Source: Planctomycetota bacterium (lineage in GTDB: Bacteria > Planctomycetota > Phycisphaerae > WQYP01). Taken from it: 7,729 bases of DNA. A model generated the notes under the pieces. That model had not been told where the DNA came from, did not search any database, and was given only the letters and a program-made list of their open reading frames with translations. The stretch lies in the NCBI GenBank assembly GCA_021809365.1, contig JAKBAC010000096.1, forward strand, positions 5,550-13,278, in the 5' to 3' direction. Position 1 is the stretch's first letter. Each line of letters opens with the position of its first letter. A program made the position numbers and the translations under genes. Positions 1 to 5,569 of the stretch are shown here, piece after piece.

Positions 1-2
1 GC

Positions 3-197
3 GGCTCCGCGCGGAAATTAATTGTGACATTTCCATCCGCAGAAGGAAGTTTCAAGCTATCAGGCAAGCGCGACGAAGAGCCTGTGAAGCTTCCGCCGGA
101 CAAACTGTCCGTCGTGTCATGCCCGGGAGGAGAAGATACGTTGTCCATGATTCGTTTCGCTCACGTAAGGAAGAATATCAGGATCCAGCGTTTATAA
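3..197 (+). CDS. C-terminal end of an unrecognised protein (partial)
   Basis: An open frame enters from the left edge (first full codon at base 3) and runs 64 codons to TAA at 195-197. The composition is that of a real protein: alternating hydrophobic and charged residues such as RKLIVTFPSAEG near the start, and a basic end, FAHVRKNIRIQRL. This would suit a beta-rich C-terminal domain. I do not recognise the family and no catalytic motif is visible. The frame stops exactly where the minus-strand pectinesterase stops, overlapping it by 6 bases (TTATAA), which supports two real convergent genes. A second + frame is also open across this edge (from base 2 to 319), but its composition is Arg-rich and it runs into the pectinesterase gene, so I prefer this one. 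The function could be carbohydrate-related by context only. Confidence 0.5.
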   Translation, partial: GSARKLIVTFPSAEGSFKLSGKRDEEPVKLPPDKLSVVSCPGGEDTLSMIRFAHVRKNIRIQRL

Positions 198-1466
198 ACG
201 GCGTGCCCGCCGGCCAAATAAAAGCACCAGCGACGCGCCCGCCAACAGCGTGGCCAAGGTCGCCGGAGCCGGCACGGCGGTGGTGGAAATCTGGGCCAAC
301 GGGTTCCAGGTTCCGTTAACAGCAAATGTTCCGGTGTACTGCGAACCCCAGAAAGTCTCCAGGCCAAAAATATTACTAAGAGTATAATTTGCGGCATCGG
401 AAAGGGGATTTGCGTTTCCCGCCCAGGAGAGTTGGTTGGACCACGGCACCCGCGAAGAAACGTTCAGCGGCGCGCCCGTGGTGTCCATGCTGTTGTATTC
501 AGAGAATCGCGGACTTTGATTGCCTGGCGTTTCATTGGAGTCAAAAGGAATCCAGCCCTGAGAATTTACCACCGGCCCCATTTTCGTATTGATATACGTC
601 ACGCTGGCATTGGATGTCTGATATTGCCAGGCCCGTCCAAGAAACGCATTGCCATTTGGCACACCAGACTGATAGCCTGGATTGCCGCCCTCGCTGGTCG
701 GAGTCGGGTTGCCCGTAAGCGAAGAATTGAGGAATACAAAGCCAACTGCCGTAGTCGGTGCGGTGTTCGCAGCGGTCACCACAGACGCCCCGCCCCCACC
801 GTTGCCCGCGCTGTTGAGCGTAGAATTTTGAAACACCGCAGTACCGTTTCCAAACACATAATCCACTGTGCCGTTGATAAAGCAATTTTGGAAATAGCTG
901 CGACCGTTGGCCAGATACATCGTATCTTGGAATCCGATAAAGTTGCAATTGGTAAACGCCTCCTGATCGCCCTCGCTTAGAACCGCCGGGGCCTGAACCG
1001 TGGCAGCACCGGGTGCCGGTTGGGCAGTCGTATTGGCAAAGGTCACATTCGAGGCCGTAAAATCATTGGCAAATAAATTTACGGTGCTTGACCCGCCCGT
1101 GCCGACCGTTGCGCCATTCACAACGGAATTGGCGTCCAGTCCATATTCAATGACCGTGTCGGCAGCGTTCGCCCCGCCACCGATGATATCCAAATAAGGT
1201 TTATCTCCGGATATCGTGATCTGCTGAGAATCATACACACCGGGCGACAGGAGCAGTCGCGTAGGATCCGCCGCCGTTCCTGCCGGAGCGACATTAATTG
1301 CGGCTTGCAGACTATTAAACGTGTTGCCTTGCGTTACAGCATTCGGGTTGACGTAGTAATCCGTTGCGGTCGCCAGGGACGGATACATGTTAAAACTTAC
1401 TGCGGCAATCAGCAGCGCTGCGGCAGTTTGATGTCGTAGAGAGCAGAGATTATTCAATGAGACCAT
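192..1466 (-). CDS. Pectin methylesterase (CE8) with PEP-CTERM sorting signal
   Basis: This is a 424-residue exported pectinesterase, which hydrolyses methyl esters of polygalacturonate and releases methanol. Residues 1-34 form a signal peptide (hydrophobic 15-27, ATA before TDYYVNP). A right-handed beta-helix follows, opening with the usual FNSLQAAINVAP (50-61). The active-site blocks are present: GFQDTMY (Asp181, general acid), GTVDYVFGNG (Asp202, nucleophile) and LGRAW (Arg278). Gln168 and Gln180 suit the oxyanion-hole positions. The C-terminus is a PEP-CTERM-like signal with the motif changed to VPAPATL (398-404), then a helix to about 417 and GRRARRL. ATG at 1466 has a GGGAGGAG ribosome site (1483-1476) about 9 nt upstream. 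It lies 170 nt downstream of the other PEP-CTERM gene on the same strand. Length and motifs suggest a functional enzyme. The surface location is inferred from the tail. Confidence 0.93.
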   Translation of the reverse strand: MVSLNNLCSLRHQTAAALLIAAVSFNMYPSLATATDYYVNPNAVTQGNTFNSLQAAINVAPAGTAADPTRLLLSPGVYDSQQITISGDKPYLDIIGGGANAADTVIEYGLDANSVVNGATVGTGGSSTVNLFANDFTASNVTFANTTAQPAPGAATVQAPAVLSEGDQEAFTNCNFIGFQDTMYLANGRSYFQNCFINGTVDYVFGNGTAVFQNSTLNSAGNGGGGASVVTAANTAPTTAVGFVFLNSSLTGNPTPTSEGGNPGYQSGVPNGNAFLGRAWQYQTSNASVTYINTKMGPVVNSQGWIPFDSNETPGNQSPRFSEYNSMDTTGAPLNVSSRVPWSNQLSWAGNANPLSDAANYTLSNIFGLETFWGSQYTGTFAVNGTWNPLAQISTTAVPAPATLATLLAGASLVLLFGRRARRL

Positions 1467-1580
1467 GGGTGTACACTCCTCCCGCAGTAAGCCAGAATGT
1501 GGCCCCGCCGACTTGGGTTAAGCCGCACTGCCAGCAGGCGAACATCTTCGACAGTTTGATCGAAAAAGATAATGTCCCAA

Positions 1581-1614
1581 CATGCCGGCGCAGCGTCCTG
1601 GCCGCGCCGGCATG
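1581..1614 (-). terminator. Strong GC-rich hairpin between the two PEP-CTERM genes
   Basis: CATGCCGGCGC (1581-1591) and GCGCCGGCATG (1604-1614) form a perfect 11-bp stem around a 12-nt loop. The hairpin sits 22 nt after the stop of the upstream minus-strand gene, where a terminator would be expected. On the minus strand, however, the T-run (TCTTTTTC) begins only about 10 nt past the stem, so it is not a textbook intrinsic terminator. It could instead be an mRNA-stabilising or partial-readthrough structure that sets the ratio between the two genes. No convincing promoter is visible between it and the pectinesterase start. Confidence 0.4.
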
Positions 1615-1636
1615 GAGGAATATCATCACAGCAGGT

Positions 1637-2494
1637 TCAAAGGTTTCCGGACCCGCTTCGCCGGCGCTTGGCAACCACCAACGCCAATCCACCCGCCAGA
1701 AATAGCCCCAACGTGGCGGGTTCCGGCGTAGAGGCTGGTGCAGGCTCTATAAGTTGCACAGCGTCTAACGATGCAGCGGTGCCGCTGATGTCTTTAAAAT
1801 TAAGGGTGATATTTCCGTTACTATCGGGTGTGACATTCTGAAAAACCAGATAGTTGACCGTGGTGCTGCTTGTGGGAGAGGAACTGGTAGAAAAAACATC
1901 TCCACCGAGCGTAAAATCTTTGCCGTCCTGTTCACCGGCCTGCACAGCACTGCCGCCGTTTACAGAAAACCCGGCGACTTCACCGCTGGTACCGTTAGGC
2001 CCATTCCCAAACTGGCTGGCCAAATACGCGACCAACGTATAACTGCCCGTTGGTAGATTTCCAAACTCGGCGGTTCCGCCGCTACCAAAGGAAATAAGGG
2101 ACCCCGAGAGCAGCTTTTCCTGAGCGGTCACGGGTGGAGTTTGGGGGTATTCATAGTAGGTCGTAGTGGCCTGCGTCCCAGCGGAAGAGTACGAAAATGT
2201 AATGGGGCTGGTGCTGCCAGAGGAGTCCTTGACAGCCAGTCCCGTTGCCGCCCAAGGATACGTCGTCTGGGCGGTTGTGCTGGCGTTATGATCCGCAACT
2301 TTGATTCCGTTCCAGACGCTCTGCGTATAACCGGCGGCACCGACCACAGAACCATTAATTGGATTATCCCCCTCACCGTTTGGCGAATCCAGGAACTGCA
2401 CGCCAATGCTCGTGGCATGCGCTGCGCCTGCCGCTGCTATTACCCCGCCGAATAATGCCGTTACCAACAAGGGACTCTTTGATTTGAGAATCAT
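1637..2494 (-). CDS. PEP-CTERM exported protein of unknown function
   Basis: This is a 285-residue secreted protein. The N-terminus MILKSKSPLLVTALFGG is a signal peptide, cleaved near AHA-TSIGVQF. The body is Ser/Thr/Gly-rich and looks beta-structured (IGVQFLDSPNG, NLPTGSYTLVAYLAS, NGNITLNF, SLDAVQLIEP), a pattern I associate with PEP-CTERM proteins of Planctomycetota and Verrucomicrobiota. The C-terminus is a canonical signal: PEPATLG (257-263), a hydrophobic stretch, then KRRR (276-279). An in-frame GTG at 2503 would give three more residues, but it lies inside the AAGGAG ribosome site; ATG at 2494 is 8 nt downstream and is the better start. No catalytic motif is seen. By position it may be a surface or carbohydrate-binding partner of the pectinesterase, but that is only inference. 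It has a good promoter and a long leader. Confidence 0.85.
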   Translation of the reverse strand: MILKSKSPLLVTALFGGVIAAAGAAHATSIGVQFLDSPNGEGDNPINGSVVGAAGYTQSVWNGIKVADHNASTTAQTTYPWAATGLAVKDSSGSTSPITFSYSSAGTQATTTYYEYPQTPPVTAQEKLLSGSLISFGSGGTAEFGNLPTGSYTLVAYLASQFGNGPNGTSGEVAGFSVNGGSAVQAGEQDGKDFTLGGDVFSTSSSPTSSTTVNYLVFQNVTPDSNGNITLNFKDISGTAASLDAVQLIEPAPASTPEPATLGLFLAGGLALVVAKRRRSGSGNL

Positions 2495-2710
2495 AGTTCT
2501 CACTCCTTAAAAAGGCTTGCTCCATTATTCGCCTCCGGCAACACACCGAACTGCAAATGAAGCGGACACTGGAAACTTTTTAAAAACTCTATGAACTCTG
2601 CCGCAGCAAATTGCCAAGAAGAGGCACCTTGTTGCGGACTAATCTATCTCGGCTTTGAAAAAATGAAGGGCGAATCAACTATCGCCTGACAAGCCGAAGT
2701 TCTAATTCTG
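2495..2710 (-). other. Long untranslated leader of the PEP-CTERM gene
   Basis: If transcription starts about 7 nt after the -10 box, the mRNA carries roughly 215 nt before the ATG. I see no coding frame with a ribosome site in it. It contains the palindrome TTTTTAAAAA (2577-2586) and several short purine runs, but no riboswitch class that I can recognise. Confidence 0.35.
2503..2508 (-). promoter_or_regulatory. Ribosome binding site that fixes the start of the PEP-CTERM gene
   Basis: AAGGAG on the minus strand lies 8 nt before ATG at 2494. The upstream GTG alternative (2503) uses the last base of this site, so it cannot be served by it. The site is also one arm of a short self-complementary element, CCTTTTTAAGG (4-bp arms), too weak to call a regulatory switch. 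Confidence 0.6.
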
Positions 2711-2716
2711 AAGAGT

Positions 2717-2776
2717 AGTGTACAACACAGTGGCGCACATGTCAAGCGCAAAATTTGTGTTTTTATTTTTTTTTCA
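2717..2776 (-). promoter_or_regulatory. Sigma70-type promoter with A-rich upstream element
   Basis: On the minus strand there is a perfect TTGACA -35 box (2745-2740), a 17-nt spacer and TACACT as -10 box (2722-2717). Immediately upstream is an A-tract (complement of the T-runs at about 2760-2775) that resembles an UP element. It points at the PEP-CTERM gene starting at 2494. The spacer contains TGTGCGCC and the -10 box overlaps the short dyad GTGT-aca-ACAC (2718-2728); either could be a repressor site. This is by far the best promoter match in the window. Confidence 0.62.
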
Positions 2777-3018
2777 AGCTACATACAACAATTTTGTGCG
2801 CATAACCGATACATATTCACGACCTCACGTATACATTTACGGGTTTGGCAGCCAGTTGGTTCGTATTAAAGAAATTAAAAATTAACTGTTTTATGTGTCA
2901 CCGAACGCATTATCAGACGATGCAAATACACTGCACCCCAACACATTCCGATAGTTCAAAATTTACAAATCTGTACTTGCTGTGCGCAATATCACAATAG
3001 CGAACAATGGATCGATGT
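2777..3018. other. AT-rich intergenic stretch, no gene seen
   Basis: Between the promoter region and the end of the GH28-like gene there is AT-rich DNA without a credible reading frame, RNA gene or intrinsic terminator. The only recurrent word I see is TGTGCGCA at 2795-2802 and 2981-2988, which recurs upstream of the GH28-like gene. Confidence 0.5.
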
Positions 3019-3789
3019 TTACGCTCTAACGCGGCGGGGCACGCTTTTCTTGCCGCATTGCAACAAGAATGATCCAAAACATAATAAGGACCATACAGCG
3101 GGTTCCGGCACGGCAAGCGTGTCGCCATACACGCTCAATCCCGGCCCGCTTTGTGCCAGAAAGGTGTTGCCGGTGCCCAGTTGCAAATTCTGAACATAGT
3201 AAACGCCCAGGCCCTGGTACCCGGATATATTTATATGACTCAATGACAGGCCGTTGAAATTCGTGGCCGGTGCGCCGCTGCCCGTCAGCGGCTCGCCATA
3301 AATTAATCCGTCCTGCGCGGCACCGGTCGCGGTAATGCCGTTGAAGCTGATATTTTTCCACAGCGGTGTGGTTCTGTCGATGGTTGCGGCGGTGACGACC
3401 GTGGGGTCGGTGGGAAAATTATCGCTGCCGTGTTCATAAAAACTGGTGATGGCCAGCGGCATGGCGACATTGGTCATGGTGATATTGCTGTAGCTGACAT
3501 TTTGCACCAAGCCGCCATAATTAGCGCCAGCCTTTAACCGCAATCCATTGCTCGTATCGTTAAAGGTCACATTGCTGACGGTCATGCCATTGAGGCCGTC
3601 ACCAACCGCACCATAATTGGTGACGTTAAATACGGCAGAAGGGATCACTGGCAGCGGTGGATCGGCACAAGCGAAATTTGCGGCTGGCAGGGCGGCCGCC
3701 GTAAATACTGCGGAAAAAGCGATGATCCGAGGATTGGCCATCCTGCGGTGCAAGCAGACCATCAGCGCTATTTTATCGGCATTTAGCAT
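3019..3789 (-). pseudogene. Polygalacturonase-like (GH28) protein with the catalytic core deleted, PEP-CTERM
   Basis: This is an open 256-residue frame. After an N-terminal signal region (IIAFSAVFTAAALPAANFACA, residues 22-42) it carries the GH28 opening motif FNVTNYGAVGDG (54-65). It then jumps directly to the late GH28 region: MTVSNVTFND, NGLRLKAG (81-88, equivalent of the family's RIK block), then NVSYSNITMTNV and PLAITSFYE. The middle of the family, some 200-300 residues carrying the NTD, DD and GHG catalytic blocks, is absent, so pectin hydrolysis is not expected. The C-terminal beta-helix coils and a PEP-CTERM tail (VPEP 227-230, helix, KKSVPRRVRA) are kept in frame. The start is taken at ATG 3789, 8 nt after GGAGG; an ATG at 3795 is too close to that site and one at 3831 lies upstream of it. 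It could be a recent in-frame deletion product that is still exported, perhaps as a binding-only scaffold. Confidence 0.8.
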
Positions 3790-3797
3790 CACCATTT

Positions 3798-3802
3798 CCT
3801 CC
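3798..3802 (-). promoter_or_regulatory. Ribosome binding site deciding the GH28-like start
   Basis: GGAGG on the minus strand lies 8 nt before ATG 3789 and only 2 nt before the in-frame ATG at 3795, so 3789 is favoured. Initiation at a later in-frame ATG (3741) would give a cleaner signal peptide but has only GCAGG directly abutting it. Confidence 0.55.
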
Positions 3803-3979
3803 AGATAAGATCCTTTAAGGAAAATGTACACGATGACAGCGCAAGGTGCAAGAATAAATTATGCAAATTTTATTGAAATACCGTATTTGTGCGCACAGTT
3901 TTATAGCCTCGGATCGCAGGCTCGCCAAATGAACGCAGGAGTTTCGCCAGCGGCATTTCGCCGTTAACATAGCTGCATC

Positions 3980-3994
3980 GCCGAAAATTTCGGC
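3980..3994. promoter_or_regulatory. 15-bp palindrome upstream of the SGNH hydrolase, possible operator
   Basis: GCCGAAA (3980-3986) and TTTCGGC (3988-3994) are perfect inverted 7-bp arms around one central A. This odd-symmetry geometry is common for dimeric repressors. It lies about 70 bp before the SGNH ATG in the divergent intergenic region. No clear -10/-35 pair adjoins it, so its role is unproven. Confidence 0.25.
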
Positions 3995-4063
3995 CCAATA
4001 GCCTGTACGAGTAATGGCCGGGATTGCGATCACTCAGACAGGCTCCTACTGGATACGCTGCCC

Positions 4064-4729
4064 ATGCGAATACTTCTCTATGGCGATTCAATGACTGAAT
4101 ACCTGCATCGGCCCCCGCGCATGCTCACCGATGCGTTACAGGCCCTGCAGCCGGAAAAGTCTTATGAGATTTCCAACTGGGCTGTCGGCGGCACCCGGGC
4201 GGAATTGGTTTTGTATCGCCTGTTGTATGAATTCTGGCATGGAAGAGCGCGTATGTTGCCTTTAACACAAAGCCGGCCCGATGTCCTGGTTATCGAAGCC
4301 TGTGCGTTTAACAATGCCAATGATCAGCAGGATGGGATCAACAATTTTAAGCATATCTGGGACCAGATTATTAAGGCGTGCCGGGAACACGCCCCTCAAG
4401 CGCGGCTGATCACTTATTTGACCATCGGCAGTTCACCGACGGTTCCTGACGAACGGGCTAATCGCCTGTTCTTCCATGCGTTACCGGAAGTTTTTGCCCT
4501 GCGCCATAAGTGGCGGGAAATATATCAGGACGCCTTTGAGCAATGGGCAACAGAAGCGGCAGTAGAATGCGTTAATGTGCGAAATGAAGTCCAGCGGCAG
4601 GAAGCTCTCGGCGTGCCGCGCCAACACTGGATATCCGCGGACGGCGTGCATCCAAACGCGGCGGGTGTAGAATTAATATCGCAGAAACTTGCCGCAGCGA
4701 TTGTGGGTTCTGGAGAAATCATGCCATGA
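4064..4729 (+). CDS. SGNH/GDSL-family hydrolase, cytoplasmic
   Basis: A 221-residue serine esterase of the SGNH fold. Block I is at the very N-terminus, LLYGDSMTE with Ser9 as nucleophile. Block II is NWAVGGT (Gly42/43). Block III is ACAFNNA (Asn83 or Asn84). Block V is ADGVHPN, with the Asp193/His196 pair. All four consensus residues are thus present. There is no signal peptide or membrane segment, so it should act in the cytoplasm, unlike secreted pectin or rhamnogalacturonan acetylesterases. The substrate cannot be read from the sequence; deacylation of a sugar or another small ester is plausible. ATG 4064 starts directly on the beta-strand leading to GDS; only a weak ribosome site (GGATA) is seen. 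Its stop overlaps the next gene's start as ATGA, indicating coupling. It is divergent from the GH28-like gene across 274 bp. Confidence 0.88.
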   Translation: MRILLYGDSMTEYLHRPPRMLTDALQALQPEKSYEISNWAVGGTRAELVLYRLLYEFWHGRARMLPLTQSRPDVLVIEACAFNNANDQQDGINNFKHIWDQIIKACREHAPQARLITYLTIGSSPTVPDERANRLFFHALPEVFALRHKWREIYQDAFEQWATEAAVECVNVRNEVQRQEALGVPRQHWISADGVHPNAAGVELISQKLAAAIVGSGEIMP

Positions 4730-5253
4730 GTCAAAACGTATCTGACCAGTCACCCGCTGCTGCGAAAGAAAAGCCGCACCACCGCAATCGGATTTTATTG
4801 ACCATTGCGTTGTTCAAATTTTTCAAAGCAGCGGCGATGATCACGGCGGGCATTCTGGCCCTTACATTTCGCCATGCCAATTTGACCCTTATCGCTGTTC
4901 GCTGGGTGAGTAAATTCCGCCTGGACCCTCACAACAAATATGTGGACTGGGTGATAGATCATACCAGATTGGTTCACGCCAAACAGTTGGAAATGCTGGC
5001 CGCTGGAACATTTATTTATGCCCTGTTGTTTCTGGTGGAAGGCATCGGCCTGTATCGGGAAAAAGTCTGGGGCGAATATCTGGTGATTGTGGAAGTATGC
5101 CTGCTGATGCCCTTGGAAATTATTGAAATTTGCGCTAAACCCGACCTGCTTCGCTTCAGCCTGCTGATCGCCAATATCTTCATTCTGGTATATCTGATTT
5201 ACCTGCGGATCAAAAACGCCAGGGAAAAACGGCACCAAAAACAGGCCGCCTGA
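4726..5253 (+). CDS. DUF2127-family four-helix membrane protein
   Basis: A 175-residue predicted inner-membrane protein. After a polar, basic N-terminus (1-22) it has hydrophobic segments at about 23-47, 88-108, 115-133 and 143-160, and a Lys/Arg/Gln-rich tail. The family-type landmarks are LDPHNKYVDWVI (66-77) in the loop after helix 1, VEGIGLYREKVWGEY (104-118) between helices 2 and 3, and MPLEIIEICAKP (128-139). These match my memory of DUF2127, whose function is not established. It starts inside the stop codon of the SGNH hydrolase (4-nt ATGA overlap), so the two are probably translated together. A charged, conserved loop next to the membrane could bind a substrate or partner; that is inference. 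No promoter of its own is seen. Confidence 0.85.
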   Translation: MSQNVSDQSPAAAKEKPHHRNRILLTIALFKFFKAAAMITAGILALTFRHANLTLIAVRWVSKFRLDPHNKYVDWVIDHTRLVHAKQLEMLAAGTFIYALLFLVEGIGLYREKVWGEYLVIVEVCLLMPLEIIEICAKPDLLRFSLLIANIFILVYLIYLRIKNAREKRHQKQAA

Positions 5254-5270
5254 CGCCCAGCTGCCGCCAG

Positions 5271-5397
5271 CCAAACACCGAGTTATCACCAGAGTGTTCC
5301 ATGACGGGATGCTCACCCAGAGCACCGGATGGTAATCCGGTGGTTGATCCAGTGCCGCGAACCAACCACCGGGTTATCACCACGGTGCTCCATGACG
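5271..5397. repeat. Three degenerate repeat units, about 45-nt period
   Basis: Two 36-bp units (5271-5306 and 5362-5397) agree at about 31 of 36 positions, sharing CACCG-purine-purine-TTATCACC, then GTG and TCCATGACG. Between them a third, more diverged unit starts CACCGGATGG (5323). The CACCG cores begin at 5276, 5323 and 5367, spacings of 47 and 44. The units contain inverted arms (CACCG/CGGTG), so each can fold. They lie in the convergent gap between the DUF2127 gene and the propeller gene. They look like a small intergenic palindromic repeat family rather than coding DNA; whether copies exist elsewhere cannot be seen here. Confidence 0.6.
5323..5342. terminator. Perfect 8-bp hairpin in convergent gap
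   Basis: CACCGGAT-GGTA-ATCCGGTG is a perfect stem with a 4-nt loop, 70 nt after the DUF2127 stop. The right arm can pair instead with CAACCACCGG (5363-5372) through CCGGTGGTTG (5337-5346), so two exclusive hairpins are possible. There is no T-run on either strand, so it is not a standard intrinsic terminator. Its position between converging genes suits a bidirectional 3'-end structure. Confidence 0.35.
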
Positions 5398-5422
5398 CGA
5401 CGACGCTCCGATAGGCCAAAAC

Positions 5423-5569
5423 TCACGCCCTCGCGACCCGACGCTTACGCAAAAATCTCCCTAAACGACCCCCGGCGGACCCAATTAAAAATATAAGTGC
5501 GGCGAATCCCCACCAAAAGAGAACCCCTCTGATATTTAACGGAAGGGTCCCGTCACCGGTCGGAAGGGA
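5423..5569 (-). pseudogene. Out-of-frame C-terminal membrane anchor of the propeller gene
   Basis: Directly around and after the propeller gene's TGA (5555-5553), another minus frame reads SLPTGDGTLPLNIRG, then a clear hydrophobic helix (VLFWWGFAALIFLIG) and a basic end (RFLRKRRVARA), stopping at 5425-5423. This is the layout of a C-terminal membrane anchor. It has no start codon or ribosome site of its own. Removing one base, or adding two, somewhere around 5555-5575 would fuse it to the propeller. It may reflect a mutation, a sequencing error or ribosomal frameshifting. Just upstream in this frame, the sequence (Arg/Pro-rich) is not protein-like. Confidence 0.55.

Noticed and set aside
97..111. 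CGGACA/TGTCCG hairpin as terminator of the pectinesterase
   Set aside because: Lies inside the plus-strand partial coding frame and has no T-run on the minus strand.
432..980. 182-codon plus-strand frame
   Set aside because: Antisense to the well-supported pectinesterase, Arg/His-rich and without a ribosome site.
2757..2776. T-run as a plus-strand intrinsic terminator
   Set aside because: No GC-rich stem precedes it and no plus-strand gene ends there; it fits better as the A-rich upstream element of the minus-strand promoter.
3026..3361. 111-codon minus-strand frame ending in a hydrophobic stretch and RQEKRAPPR
   Set aside because: It looks like a second sorting tail but overlaps the in-frame VPEP tail of the GH28-like gene; the rest is basic shadow sequence.
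4795..5325. 176-codon minus-strand frame opposite the DUF2127 gene
   Set aside because: Gln/Phe/His-rich antisense shadow of a hydrophobic membrane protein, a typical artefact.
5271..5397. CRISPR-like array
   Set aside because: Only two good units plus one diverged unit, irregular repeats, no uniform spacers and no cas genes nearby.
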